From contig JBNPWE010000013.1 of assembly GCA_050433985.1 (NCBI GenBank), positions 1 through 64,000 on the forward strand: DNA of 64,000 bases, in the 5' to 3' direction. The translations under genes and the position numbers were made by a program. This stretch comes from JACIYW01 sp014359745 (GTDB lineage Bacteria; Pseudomonadota; Alphaproteobacteria; Rhodobacterales; Rhodobacteraceae). The notes beneath the pieces were generated by a model. That model did not search any database, had not been told where the DNA came from, and saw nothing but the letters and a program-made list of their open reading frames with translations. This document shows, piece after piece, positions 33,685 to 42,663 of the stretch; the first letter of the stretch is position 1; each line of letters begins with the position of its first letter.

Positions 33685-33978
33685 ATGGATATGAAATCAG
33701 CCATCGCCGCCCTGTCCTATGCCAATGCCCGCCCCGCCACCGCGCCAAAGACGCCGGACGGCGGGGATATGGGCAGCGGCTTTGTCGATCTGGCACAGGA
33801 TTTTGCCGCCACCCTGAAACGGGGTGAGGATACGGCAAAGGCGTCGATGATCGGCGATGCGGACCCGCATGCGCTGGTTCAGGCGCTGGCGCAAACCGAA
33901 CTGGCGGTTGAAACCGCCGTCGCGGTGCGCGACCGCGTGGTCGAGGCGTATCAGGAAATCCTGAGAATGCCGGTCTGA
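33685..33978 (+). CDS. fliE: Flagellar hook-basal body complex protein FliE
   Basis: The protein has 97 aa. It links the MS ring to the rod. Visible features are the FliE segment FVDLAQDFAATLKRGEDTAK and the C-terminal AQTELAVETAVAVRDRVVEA then YQEILRMPV. A GGAG-type ribosome binding site (AAAGGAGATCC) precedes the ATG. Confidence 0.93.
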   Translation: MDMKSAIAALSYANARPATAPKTPDGGDMGSGFVDLAQDFAATLKRGEDTAKASMIGDADPHALVQALAQTELAVETAVAVRDRVVEAYQEILRMPV

Positions 33979-33988
33979 GGCCGCCCCG

Positions 33989-34258
33989 ATGATGAGCGAG
34001 GCACAGTTTTTCGACACGCTGCGGCAGGGGCTTTGGGTGGCGGTGATGATGTCGGCCCCGATGCTTAGCGTCGCCTTGATCGCGGGGCTGGCGGTCGGGC
34101 TGTTTCAGGCGCTGACATCGGTGCAGGAACTGACGCTGACCTTCGTGCCCAAGGTCGCGGCGATGCTTGTGGTGTTCTGGGTCTCGATGAGCTTCATGTC
34201 ACAAATGCTTGTCGCCTTCTTCAACGATCAGATTATCCCAATGATCGCAGGTGGATAG
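33989..34258 (+). CDS. fliQ: Flagellar export protein FliQ
   Basis: The protein has 89 aa with two membrane helices (LWVAVMMSAPMLSVALIAGL and the one at VAAMLVVFWVSMSFM). The central signature GLFQALTSVQELTLTFVPKV is intact. It is part of the FliPQR export gate. Its location far from fliP and fliR (both in other operons of the cluster) is typical of this lineage. Confidence 0.94.
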   Translation: MMSEAQFFDTLRQGLWVAVMMSAPMLSVALIAGLAVGLFQALTSVQELTLTFVPKVAAMLVVFWVSMSFMSQMLVAFFNDQIIPMIAGG

Positions 34259-34260
34259 CC

Positions 34261-34977
34261 ATGGATAATGCCAACTATGTCGGCCTGACCAGACAATCGG
34301 GCCTGATGCGGGAAATGCAGGCGGTGGCGCATAACATCGCCAACATCTCCACCACCGGCTTCCGCAAGGAGGGGGTGACGTTCGCCGAATTTGTCGTCGC
34401 CCCAACGGGCAGCGGCCCGTCGCTGTCGATGGCGCGCGCCGATGTGCGCCACATCAGCGACATGCAGGGCGCCCTGACGCGCACCGGCGGCACCTTTGAT
34501 TTCGCGATCGAGGGAGAGGGGTATTTCCAGATCCAGACCCCCGGCGGCCTGCGCCTGACCCGCGCGGGCAGCTTTACGCCCGATGCCGCAGGCAATCTTG
34601 CAACCCCCGACGGGCATCTGCTGCTCGATAGCGGCGGCGCCCCGGTGTTTGGACCGCCCGACGCCACCGCGATCACCCTGTCGCCCGACGGCACGCTGTC
34701 CGCCAATGGCCGCCCGGTGGCGCAGATCGGCCTTGTGGTTCCGACCGATCCAAATGGCCTGCAACGCGAGGCGGGCGTGATGTTTCGCGCCGATGCCGGG
34801 GTGGAACCGGTGGAAGATGGCAAGATCGCGCAGGGGTTTCTGGAAGCCTCCAACGTCTCTGCCATCGCGGAAATCACCCGGATGATCGAGGTGCAGCGCG
34901 CCTATGAACTGGGCCAGACCTTTCTTGACCGTGAGGATGAACGCATACGCGGCGTCATCCAGACCCTTGGACGATAG
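34261..34977 (+). CDS. flgF: Flagellar basal body rod protein FlgF
   Basis: 238 aa proximal rod protein. The start MDNANYVGLTRQSGLMREMQ and AHNIANISTTGFRKEGVTF are characteristic, and the C-terminal rod signature is AEITRMIEVQRAYELGQTFL. It lies 2 bp after fliQ and 8 bp before flgG. Confidence 0.93.
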   Translation: MDNANYVGLTRQSGLMREMQAVAHNIANISTTGFRKEGVTFAEFVVAPTGSGPSLSMARADVRHISDMQGALTRTGGTFDFAIEGEGYFQIQTPGGLRLTRAGSFTPDAAGNLATPDGHLLLDSGGAPVFGPPDATAITLSPDGTLSANGRPVAQIGLVVPTDPNGLQREAGVMFRADAGVEPVEDGKIAQGFLEASNVSAIAEITRMIEVQRAYELGQTFLDREDERIRGVIQTLGR

Positions 34978-34985
34978 GAGAAGCC

Positions 34986-35771
34986 ATGCGCGCCCTTGAA
35001 ATAGCCGCCACCGGTATGAGCGCCCAGCAGATGCGGGTCGAGGTGGTGTCGAACAACCTCGCCAACATGAACACCACCGGCTACAACGCCCGGCGCGCCG
35101 AATTCGCCGATCTGCATTATCAGCAGGCCACCCGCGCGGGCACGATCAGCGCCGCCGACGGCACGGTGCTGCCCACCGGGGTGCAACTGGGGTTGGGGGT
35201 GCGGCCAACCGCGATCAGCGTGATCCTTGCGCAGGGCGTATCCAGTGCGACGGGCAGCGATCTTGATCTGGCGATCGAGGGCAAGGGATACTTGGAGGTG
35301 ACGCTGCCCTCGGGCCTGTCGGGGTATACCCGCGACGGCGGCCTGAAACGCAGCCCTGACGGGCTTATCGTCACCTCGGACGGGTATGAGGTGGTGCCGG
35401 GCATCACCATCCCCGAAGACGCCAGAAGCATCTCGATCAATGCCGATGGCGAGGTGTTCGCGTTTTTCAGCGATCAGGTCGATCCACAGCAGCTTGGCCA
35501 GTTCACCCTTGCCACCTTTACCAACGAAAAGGGGCTGGAGGCGATGGGATCGAACCTGTTTCTGGAAACCGGCGCCTCGGGGCCCGCAATCGTGGGCGAT
35601 CCGGGCGAGGATGGGCGCGGCACCCTGCGACAGGGCTATCTTGAAGAAAGCTCGGTCGATGCGGTGCGCGAGGTGACCGAACTGATCGAGGCGCAGCGCG
35701 GCTATGAAATGAACGCCAAGGTGATCACCGCCGCCGACCAGATGCTCGGCGCAACCACGCAGATCCGGTGA
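34986..35771 (+). CDS. flgG: Flagellar basal body distal rod protein FlgG
   Basis: The protein has 261 aa. MRALEIAATGMSAQQMRVEV and NNLANMNTTGYNARRAEF are classical, and VREVTELIEAQRGYEMNAKV is the C-terminal rod/hook signature. The distal rod crosses the periplasm. The stop overlaps the flgA ATG. Confidence 0.95.
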   Translation: MRALEIAATGMSAQQMRVEVVSNNLANMNTTGYNARRAEFADLHYQQATRAGTISAADGTVLPTGVQLGLGVRPTAISVILAQGVSSATGSDLDLAIEGKGYLEVTLPSGLSGYTRDGGLKRSPDGLIVTSDGYEVVPGITIPEDARSISINADGEVFAFFSDQVDPQQLGQFTLATFTNEKGLEAMGSNLFLETGASGPAIVGDPGEDGRGTLRQGYLEESSVDAVREVTELIEAQRGYEMNAKVITAADQMLGATTQIR

Positions 35772-36205
35772 TGCGCGCCCTCGCCATATGCCTTGCACTG
35801 CTGCCCGCCGCCGCCCTGGGGGAAAGCCTTGTCGCGCTGCGCACCATGCCCGCGGGCACGGTGATCGGGCCGGGCGATGTGGGTATCGCTGCCGAAGACC
35901 ATCCCGGCGCGGTTGCCACGGCCGCCGCCGCGATCGGACAAGAGGCGCGCGTTGCCCTTTATGCGGGCCGCCCGGTTCTGGCCCAGAACATCGGCCCGCC
36001 CGCCATCGTCGATCGCAATCAGATGGTGATGCTGGTCTATCAGCGCGGGCCACTGACCATCGTCGCCGATGGCCGCGCGCTTGGCCGGGGGGCGGCGGGG
36101 GATATGGTGCGGGTCATGAACCTGGGATCGCGCAACACCGTCAGCGGGGTGATCCTGCCCGACGGAACCATCCATGTCGCCACCACCGCACTTGCCCAAC
36201 CCTGA
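35771..36205 (+). CDS. flgA: Flagellar P-ring assembly chaperone FlgA
   Basis: 144 aa from ATG 35771, overlapping the flgG stop. The signal peptide is MRALAICLALLPAAALG, and the SAF-like domain follows (TMPAGTVIGPGDVGI, then LYAGRPVLAQNI). It assists P-ring formation in the periplasm, but the P-ring gene flgI itself is not in the window. The final domain contains GDMVRVMNLGSRNTVSG. Confidence 0.9.
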   Translation: MRALAICLALLPAAALGESLVALRTMPAGTVIGPGDVGIAAEDHPGAVATAAAAIGQEARVALYAGRPVLAQNIGPPAIVDRNQMVMLVYQRGPLTIVADGRALGRGAAGDMVRVMNLGSRNTVSGVILPDGTIHVATTALAQP

Positions 36206-36215
36206 AAGGTTTGCC

Positions 36216-36941
36216 ATGCGCCTGATTGTCTGCCTTTGCGCCGTTTCGCTGATCACCGGCTGCGACCGCCTTGCGCATGTCGGCCGGGCCCCGGATTTCA
36301 ATCCGGTCGAGGGGTCGCCCCCCCACAGTGCGATGTATTCCCTGCCCCTGCCCATGGTGACGGACCGCCGCAAGCCGGTGGATCAGGCCTCGCTCTGGTC
36401 GTCCAACCAGCGGTCGCTTCTGGGGGACCGGCGCGCGCAGCACCGCGGTGACATCCTGACCGTGGTGATCGAGATCGACGATCGGGCGGAAATTTCCAAC
36501 GCCACCGACCGCAATCGTTCGGCATCCGAAACAGCGGGGGTGCCGAACTTTCTGGGCCTGCCCCAACGTATCGACCGCAAGCTGCCGCAAGGCGCCAGCC
36601 TTGCCAGTGCGATCGAAACCAGCTCTGACAGCGCCTATTCGGGCGACGGATCGGTGAAACGCAACGAAAAACTGACCCTGCGCGTGGCCGTCACGGTGGT
36701 CGAGGATCTGCCGAACGGGGTGCTGCGCATCGAAGGTTCGCAAGAGGTGCGGGTCAATTTCGAACTGCGCGAATTGCTGGTGGATGGCTATGTGCGCCCG
36801 CAAGATATCTCGCGCCAGAACGAGATTACCTATGACAAGATCGCCGGGGCCCGAATTTCATATGGTGGGCGCGGCCAGATCACCGACGTCCAGCAGCCCC
36901 GCTATGGCCAACAGATCACCGATATCCTGTGGCCGTTCTGA
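36216..36941 (+). CDS. flgH: Flagellar L-ring protein FlgH
   Basis: 241 aa from ATG 36216 (AAAGG upstream). The lipoprotein signal ends in the lipobox LITGC, so the protein is anchored in the outer membrane. The family segment is QASLWSSNQRSLLGDRRAQH then RGDILTVVIEIDDRAEISN, and the C-terminal ISYGGRGQITDVQQPRYGQQ closes the ring domain. Confidence 0.95.
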   Translation: MRLIVCLCAVSLITGCDRLAHVGRAPDFNPVEGSPPHSAMYSLPLPMVTDRRKPVDQASLWSSNQRSLLGDRRAQHRGDILTVVIEIDDRAEISNATDRNRSASETAGVPNFLGLPQRIDRKLPQGASLASAIETSSDSAYSGDGSVKRNEKLTLRVAVTVVEDLPNGVLRIEGSQEVRVNFELRELLVDGYVRPQDISRQNEITYDKIAGARISYGGRGQITDVQQPRYGQQITDILWPF

Positions 36942-36964
36942 CCCACGTTCACACGAGGCCCCCG

Positions 36965-37450
36965 ATGCGCAAACTGTTACCCCTGCTTCTTGCTGTCATC
37001 GGCCTGGCAATGGGCGTTGGGGGCGGGCTTGCGCTGCGGCCACCGGTCGAACCCGCGGGCGAGGCCCCCGAAACCGAACCCGCGCATGAGGTATCGGCCC
37101 CAGCCAGGGAACCGGCGCCCGGAACAGAATATGATTACGTCCAGATCAACAACCAGTTCGTGGTGCCCGTCGTCAAAGAGGGATCCGTCGCGGCGCTGGT
37201 CATCCTGTCGCTCAGCCTCGAGATCACCAAGGGCAGCCGCGAGACGGTCTATGCCCGCGAACCCAAATTGCGGGACGGATTGTTGCAGGTGCTGTTCGAC
37301 CACGCCAACGCGGGCGGATTTGACAACGATTTCATCGCCCCCACCCGGATCGCCGCGCTGCGCACAGCCTTGCGGGAACAGGCGGCATCGGTGCTTGGCC
37401 CGATTCTGCGCGGGGTGCTGATCCAGGATATCGTCCGCCAGGACAACTGA
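36965..37450 (+). CDS. FliL-family flagellar basal body-associated protein (second copy)
   Basis: 161 aa from ATG 36965. An N-terminal signal/membrane helix (LLPLLLAVIGLAMGVGGGLA) leads into a Pro/Glu linker and a FliL-like periplasmic domain with DYVQINNQFVVPVV and the C-terminal VLGPILRGVLIQDIVRQDN. FliL proteins surround the stator and affect torque. A second, more typical FliL is encoded at 47142. This copy belongs to the flgB-flgH operon and may be specialised for the basal body; the function is inferred. Confidence 0.7.
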   Translation: MRKLLPLLLAVIGLAMGVGGGLALRPPVEPAGEAPETEPAHEVSAPAREPAPGTEYDYVQINNQFVVPVVKEGSVAALVILSLSLEITKGSRETVYAREPKLRDGLLQVLFDHANAGGFDNDFIAPTRIAALRTALREQAASVLGPILRGVLIQDIVRQDN

Positions 37451-37458
37451 CGCGGCAG

Positions 37459-37500
37459 CGCCACCTCATCACCGCCACCTCATCACCGCCACCTCATCAC
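37459..37500 (+). repeat. 14-bp perfect tandem repeat, three units
   Basis: CGCCACCTCATCAC is repeated three times without change or spacing. It fills the convergent gap between the FliL-like gene and the next minus-strand gene, whose stop codon lies in the last unit. Confidence 0.8.
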
Positions 37501-37823
37501 CGGCGGCGGCGCGCGCCTGCGGACAGTTTTGCCAACACATCGGCCCGGCCCACCGCGCGCGCCGCCGCATCGCGCGCCTCCAGCCAAAGCGCCGTCTCGC
37601 GGGCCAGTGCCGCGTTCAGCCCGGCCCTGTGCACCGCGCGCCATTCATCGTGCCGGGCCCTGAAACGCGGGTCGGCGATGTCGCCCGCCTGCCGCGCGCC
37701 ATCATGCGCTGCCAGATCCCGCAGCACGACCTCGCGCGCGGCCGCAGCCTTGGCCAGCGTGGCCAGTTCCGCCTCGCGCACCAGCGCCGCAAGCCGCGCC
37801 AGGGCGGCCAGACGCGCGCTCAC
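37497..37823 (-). CDS. Small helical flagellar-cluster protein, FliJ-like
   Basis: 108 aa, Ala/Arg-rich and predicted almost wholly helical. Segments such as LAALVREAELATLAKAAAAR suggest a coiled coil like FliJ, the export-ATPase stalk that cycles chaperones. Sequence identity is not recognisable by eye; the call rests on size, helix content and its place after flhB with a 4-bp overlap. Confidence 0.4.
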   Translation of the reverse strand: MSARLAALARLAALVREAELATLAKAAAAREVVLRDLAAHDGARQAGDIADPRFRARHDEWRAVHRAGLNAALARETALWLEARDAAARAVGRADVLAKLSAGARRRR

Positions 37824-38908
37824 CAGCCGCGCCTTTCGCGGGCGCGGGCGCGCATCGCCTCGGCAAAGCGGATCGCGGCGGCGACTGCGCGGTACTGATC
37901 ACGGCCAATTTCCTGCCCGACCTCGACAGTGGCATAAAGCGCGCGCGCGGTCGGCGGATCGGATCGCAGCGGTATCCCGGCCTCGGCCGCCATCTCGCGG
38001 ATACGCGCGGCAATCTCGTCCACCCCCTTTGCCACGCAGACCGGCGCGCCGCGATCGGCCCGCGTCCATTTCAACGCCACCGCATAATGGGTCGGGTTGA
38101 CGATCACCACGTCGGCCTTCGGCACATCGGCCAGCATCCGGTTGGTTGCGATGTCATAGCCCCGCTGCCGACGCTGCTGTTTGACATGCGGATCCCCTTC
38201 GGAATTCTTCATCTCATCGGTCATTTCCTTGCGGGTCATGCGGTTCTTGCGCAGGTGCTGATGGTACTGCCACAGATAATCCACCGCCCCGATCGCCAGC
38301 GCCACGGCCAGCATGATGGCCAGAAACTCCAGCAGCAATTGCAGTAAAAGCGCGGTTACCATCACCGGCGACAGCGCAAGCGCACCCAGGATCAGCGGCA
38401 ACCTGCTTATGAAAAACAGCCAAAGTATCCCGGAAATGACCACCAGTTTGACGAAACTCTTGCCAAATTCAAACAATCCGTCGCGCCCGAACTTGTTCTT
38501 GGCATTGGCCAGAACCGACACCCGCGACAGCTTTGGTTCCAGTTTTTCCGGGGCAAAAACCAGCGCCCGCTGCGCGACAATCGTCAGGAACACCGCCAGC
38601 ATCGGGATCAGGAACCACGGCGCGCCAGCCAGGGCCAGGCCAGAAAACACCCCCCCGGAAACGGCGGCCCCGCCGCCCAGCATCTGCGGCGCCAGACGAT
38701 CGGCCTGGCCAAGCAGAACCGCCAATGTCTCGCCGATCCCTTGCAGCGATGCCGCCCCGATCGTCACCCCCGTGATCACCATTCCCGCATAGCCCGCGGC
38801 GGTCGCCAGTTCGGTGGAACGGACCAGTTCGCCGCGTTTGCGCGCCTCCTCCAGCTTGTGGGGGGTGGCCTCAAAGATCTTTTCGGCGCTGTCATCGTCG
38901 TCGTTCAT
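37820..38908 (-). CDS. flhB: Flagellar biosynthesis protein FlhB
   Basis: 362 aa from ATG 38908. It is the export gate protein that switches substrate specificity after autocleavage at NPTH, found here in VVIVNPTHYAVALKW (about 270). N-terminal EKIFEATPHKLEEARKRGE and four membrane helices precede the cytoplasmic domain. FliK, its regulator, is encoded at 25972. The start overlaps the fliR stop by 4 bp. Confidence 0.95.
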   Translation of the reverse strand: MNDDDDSAEKIFEATPHKLEEARKRGELVRSTELATAAGYAGMVITGVTIGAASLQGIGETLAVLLGQADRLAPQMLGGGAAVSGGVFSGLALAGAPWFLIPMLAVFLTIVAQRALVFAPEKLEPKLSRVSVLANAKNKFGRDGLFEFGKSFVKLVVISGILWLFFISRLPLILGALALSPVMVTALLLQLLLEFLAIMLAVALAIGAVDYLWQYHQHLRKNRMTRKEMTDEMKNSEGDPHVKQQRRQRGYDIATNRMLADVPKADVVIVNPTHYAVALKWTRADRGAPVCVAKGVDEIAARIREMAAEAGIPLRSDPPTARALYATVEVGQEIGRDQYRAVAAAIRFAEAMRARARERRGW

Positions 38909-39678
38909 GGGCCGACCCGGAACGGATCGGCAAGAAACAGATCGAACGCCTGCATCCAGACCGCAAGCACCACAGGCACCGACAGAAACAGCATCGCAAG
39001 CCCCCCCGCCGTCAATGCCGGCGCGCCGACAAAGGCCACCATAAGCTGCGGCATCGCCCGGTTGATCACCCCAAGCGCCACGTTGTAGATCAGCGAGGCG
39101 ATCGTGAACGGCGCCGCAAGGCTGAACGCCAGCGCAAAGGCCCGCGTGACCTGCATCAGCCCCCAATCGGCCAGCATCGCGGCCGGGGCAAACACACCCG
39201 CGGGCAACACCTCATAAGACAGGATCAGCGCCGATGCGACGCGCACATGCAGCCCCGCCATGACCGCCAGCGCCAGCCCGCCCATCAGCAGCACCTGCGC
39301 CATGGCCGGTTGCGGATCAACCCCCGCCCCGCCAAAGAATTGGGAAAGCGAACTGGCCTGCGCCGCCATCGTGCCCGCAATCTGCAAGGCCATCACGAAG
39401 ATCCGCAACCCCATGCCAAGCACCAGCCCCGCCATCACCTCGGTCGCCAGAAGCTGCATCGGCGCGCGCGCCACAAGCGGCGCAATCGCGGGGGCGACCG
39501 CGGGCGCGACAATCAAGGTAAACGCAACGGTCAGCCCCAGACGCACCCGCATCGGCACCGATTGCTCGCCAAAGGCGGGCACCAGGGCCATCGCCGCCCC
39601 CACCCGCAGAAACACGACAAAGCCCAGCGCAAGCCCCTCGCGCACCAATTCCATGATGGCGGCCAGCGCGCCGGTCAT
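38905..39678 (-). CDS. fliR: Flagellar biosynthesis protein FliR
   Basis: 257 aa, polytopic. AALMLAD-like membrane helices are spread over the length, with the FliR segment LGFVVFLRVGAAMALVPAFG at the N-terminus and VRLGLTVAFTLIVAPAVAP after it. It is part of the FliPQR core. Overlaps both flhA and flhB by 4 bp, so flhA-fliR-flhB is one coupled set. Confidence 0.92.
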   Translation of the reverse strand: MTGALAAIMELVREGLALGFVVFLRVGAAMALVPAFGEQSVPMRVRLGLTVAFTLIVAPAVAPAIAPLVARAPMQLLATEVMAGLVLGMGLRIFVMALQIAGTMAAQASSLSQFFGGAGVDPQPAMAQVLLMGGLALAVMAGLHVRVASALILSYEVLPAGVFAPAAMLADWGLMQVTRAFALAFSLAAPFTIASLIYNVALGVINRAMPQLMVAFVGAPALTAGGLAMLFLSVPVVLAVWMQAFDLFLADPFRVGP

Positions 39679-41771
39679 CGCGGCACCGTGCCCACCAGGG
39701 CCGGGCGCGCCTCCAGCCCGATTTCATCGAAAGACAGCACCGGCGACGACAGGCCCTTGGCCGCCATCACCGTGCGCACAAAGCGCCTGCGCCGGGTCGA
39801 GGTGACGACAGCGGCGGTGTGCCCGGCATCGGCGGCGCGCGCCAGCGCCGTCGCCAGGCCCGACGCCAGCCGGTTGAACGCCTCTGGCGGCAGGGCGATG
39901 TCGGTCTGGCCGCGATCGCCATCGATCTGGTAGGTCAGGAACGCATCCTCCCAATCGGCGGCCAACTGAATCAGCGGGATGGTGCCATCGGCCCGGCGCA
40001 GGCCGGACACCAGTTGAAACCCCAACCGCTGCCGCACCTGTTCTGTGATCGCCTCGGCATTGGGTTGCGACAGCCGCACTTCGGCGATGGACTCGAGGAT
40101 CAGCGGCAGATTGCGGATCGACACCCGTTCCTCCAGCAAAAGCCGCAGCACCGAAAGCAGCAGGTCCACCGGCACCTTGTCGGGGATCAGATCCTCGATC
40201 ATCCGGCGGTTCGCACTCGCGCGGTTGGCATCCGACAGGTTCACCACCTCGTCAAGCAGGCGGCGCAGGGCGCGCAGGGTCAGCAACCTGCTGAAATTCT
40301 GCTTGAGAACCTCCAGCAGATGCGTTGCCAGAACCTCGGCCGGGGTGACAACCGTTGCCCCCTGGAACACCATGTCTTCCTGCAGGCGCGACGGAATCCA
40401 GCGCGCGGGCGCGCCATAAACCGGTTCCTTGACCACCAGCCCGTCGGGGGTTTCGACCCCTTCGGCGGTCAGCGCCAGCACCATATCGGGATGCAGCAGG
40501 TCGCGCGCCTGCTCGACCCCGTGAATGCGAATCCGGTAAGTGCCCGGCGGCAGCAGCGCATCATCCGTCAGGCGTATTTCGGGCAGGATCAACCCGAAAG
40601 TGGTGGCAACATGGGTGCGCATATTGGCGATGCGGGCATCCAGGCCGGTGGCGGGATCAAGCACCATCGCCACCAGGTCCGGGGCGAATTCCACATGGAT
40701 TTCGTCAAGGTCCAGCACATCACCCAGCGATTTCTCCCGCGCCGCAGGTTCGGCGGGTTTTGGCGCGGCTTGGGTCGCCTTTTGTGCCGCCCGACTGACA
40801 AAATGCGCCCCCGCCCCCAACCCGACCGCACCAAGCACGAAAGGCAGAAACGGCAGCCCCGGCACCAGCGCGAACAGCCCCATCAACACCGCAACCGTGG
40901 CCAATGCCGGGGGAAAGCGGCCAAGCTGCGCAAAGAGCGCCCGATCGGTTGCGCCCGTCGTGCCGCCGCGCGCCAGCAAAAGCGCCGACGCGATCGAGAT
41001 GATCACCGCGGGGATCTGCCCCACCAGCCCATCCCCCACCGTAAGAATCGCATAGGTTTCAAAAGCTTGCCCAATCGACATGCCATGCACCACCGTGCCG
41101 ATGATCAGCCCCATCACGATATTGAGCAGCGTGATCAAAAGCCCGGCCACCGCATCGCCCTTGACGAATTTCGACGCCCCGTCAAGCGATCCGAAAAAGG
41201 TGGTTTCCGCCTGCTCGCGTTCACGCCGCGCCTTGGCCTCCACATGATCGATCGACCCGGCTGAAACATCGGCATCGATGGCCAACTGCTTGCCCGGCAT
41301 CGCATCAAGCGCAAAGCGCGCGCCCACCTCGGCCATACGACCCGCACCTTTGGTGATCACGATGAAATTGACGATCAGAAGCACCGAAAAAACCACAACC
41401 CCCAACAGGACATTCCCGTTCATCACGAACATGGCAAAGCCTTCGATGACCTTGCCGGCCGCATCGGTGCCGGTATGCCCTTCGCCGATGATCAGCTTGG
41501 TGGACGAGATGTTGAGCGAGAGCCGAAGCATCAGCGACGCCAGCAGCACGGTGGGAAAGGCGGAAAAATCAAGCGGCCGCTCGATGAACAACGTGACCGT
41601 GAACATCAGGATCGCCAGCGCGAAGGACGCGGCCAGCCCGATATCAAGCACGATCGACGGCATCGGCAGGATCATCATCACGATCACCGCCAGAAGCGCC
41701 AGCGCCAGCAGGATCGTCGGCTGGAAAATGCTGCGGATCGTCAGGGCCGGGGGCAGGGATGCATCGCTCAT
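39675..41771 (-). CDS. flhA: Flagellar biosynthesis protein FlhA
   Basis: The protein has 698 aa. It forms the nonameric export gate. The N-terminal half holds about eight membrane helices; the conserved linker loop includes GVVVFSVLLIVNFIVITKGA then RMAEVGARFALDAMPGKQLA and IDADVSAG. The cytoplasmic domain begins near residue 330 and has RNLPLILESIAEVR. Length matches the family. Confidence 0.96.
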   Translation of the reverse strand: MSDASLPPALTIRSIFQPTILLALALLAVIVMMILPMPSIVLDIGLAASFALAILMFTVTLFIERPLDFSAFPTVLLASLMLRLSLNISSTKLIIGEGHTGTDAAGKVIEGFAMFVMNGNVLLGVVVFSVLLIVNFIVITKGAGRMAEVGARFALDAMPGKQLAIDADVSAGSIDHVEAKARREREQAETTFFGSLDGASKFVKGDAVAGLLITLLNIVMGLIIGTVVHGMSIGQAFETYAILTVGDGLVGQIPAVIISIASALLLARGGTTGATDRALFAQLGRFPPALATVAVLMGLFALVPGLPFLPFVLGAVGLGAGAHFVSRAAQKATQAAPKPAEPAAREKSLGDVLDLDEIHVEFAPDLVAMVLDPATGLDARIANMRTHVATTFGLILPEIRLTDDALLPPGTYRIRIHGVEQARDLLHPDMVLALTAEGVETPDGLVVKEPVYGAPARWIPSRLQEDMVFQGATVVTPAEVLATHLLEVLKQNFSRLLTLRALRRLLDEVVNLSDANRASANRRMIEDLIPDKVPVDLLLSVLRLLLEERVSIRNLPLILESIAEVRLSQPNAEAITEQVRQRLGFQLVSGLRRADGTIPLIQLAADWEDAFLTYQIDGDRGQTDIALPPEAFNRLASGLATALARAADAGHTAAVVTSTRRRRFVRTVMAAKGLSSPVLSFDEIGLEARPALVGTVPR

Positions 41772-41775
41772 CGCT

Positions 41776-42579
41776 CTAACCCTCAGGGGTGGCGAAAAGC
41801 GGCCGTACCGCGGCGATGCCCGCGGGCACCAGCGATCCCATCATGCCGCGCGCGCCGCCCAAAAGCAGCGGATATCCGTTGCTGTCTTTGCCCTCCATCG
41901 CGCGCCGGGGCAGGGCCGCAACGACCGGGCGCGGCGCGTCGGGCACCCCGGTGACGATTGCGTCGTGATGGCGCGCAAACCGCGCCTGATATTTCCGCGC
42001 AAGATCCGGCGTGCGGGAATGATAGGCGCCGGCGGCCAGTTCCCAGGTGCCAAGCTCCTCGAACAACCCCGACAGAAAACGCGCCGCATATCGGGCGTTG
42101 GCAACCGGATCGAACATCTCTTCGATTGAGGCGAAGGCGGTATGATGCCAGCGATAGTTTATCTGGAAACAACCGACGTCAAAACTGCGCGCGCCCGCCC
42201 GGAAGTGTTTGTAGGCAAAGGCCTTGGCACTGTCGGCATCGTCAAACCAGTGCCCTGCCCCCTGCATGTTGACCGTCCAGGGCCAGGGCCGAAGCGCCCC
42301 TGCCCGCCGCCGCCCGCTTTCGGTCAGCATCAGCGCCGCCAGAACCGGTTCCGGCACACCACTTTCCAAAGCGGCAACCCGTGCGGCCCGATCGCATTGG
42401 CCCGCCGGATCAGGCAGCGCCCAGCCCGGCACCGGCACGGCCGCAACCGTTGCCGTAAACGATACCATCGCCAGAAAGCGCCGCCGCGGGCGAGGTGGGC
42501 GAACCCTTGGGCGCCCGGTGTCGCCGCGCGCCATTTGAATGATCGGCCCCGTTACGGGCCGCCAAGTTCTGGTGATCAC
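41776..42579 (-). CDS. Lytic transglycosylase (SLT domain) of the flagellar cluster
   Basis: Up to 267 aa; GTG 42579 opens the frame, but ATG 42534 (MARGDTGRPR) or the later Met before the signal-like MVSFTATVAAVPVPGWA are possible starts. The SLT fold is clear: EPVLAALMLTESGRRRAGAL holds the catalytic Glu, followed by PWPWTVNMQGAGHWF, FDVGCFQINYRWH and ANARYAARFLSGLF. It probably opens the peptidoglycan for the rod, since the FlgJ here lacks a muramidase domain. It ends 4 bp before flhA. Confidence 0.85.
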   Translation of the reverse strand: MITRTWRPVTGPIIQMARGDTGRPRVRPPRPRRRFLAMVSFTATVAAVPVPGWALPDPAGQCDRAARVAALESGVPEPVLAALMLTESGRRRAGALRPWPWTVNMQGAGHWFDDADSAKAFAYKHFRAGARSFDVGCFQINYRWHHTAFASIEEMFDPVANARYAARFLSGLFEELGTWELAAGAYHSRTPDLARKYQARFARHHDAIVTGVPDAPRPVVAALPRRAMEGKDSNGYPLLLGGARGMMGSLVPAGIAAVRPLFATPEG

Positions 42580-42663
42580 ATCGCCCCCGCTACAGTTCTT
42601 GCTGCGTAGGATCAGGTTAGAAACAAGAAGTTGAGAATTCGTAACCAGCGGCGCATGCGGCGC

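Noticed and set aside
37451..37505. A CRISPR array, because of evenly repeated 14-bp units
   Set aside because: Units are contiguous without spacers and too short; no cas genes are present.
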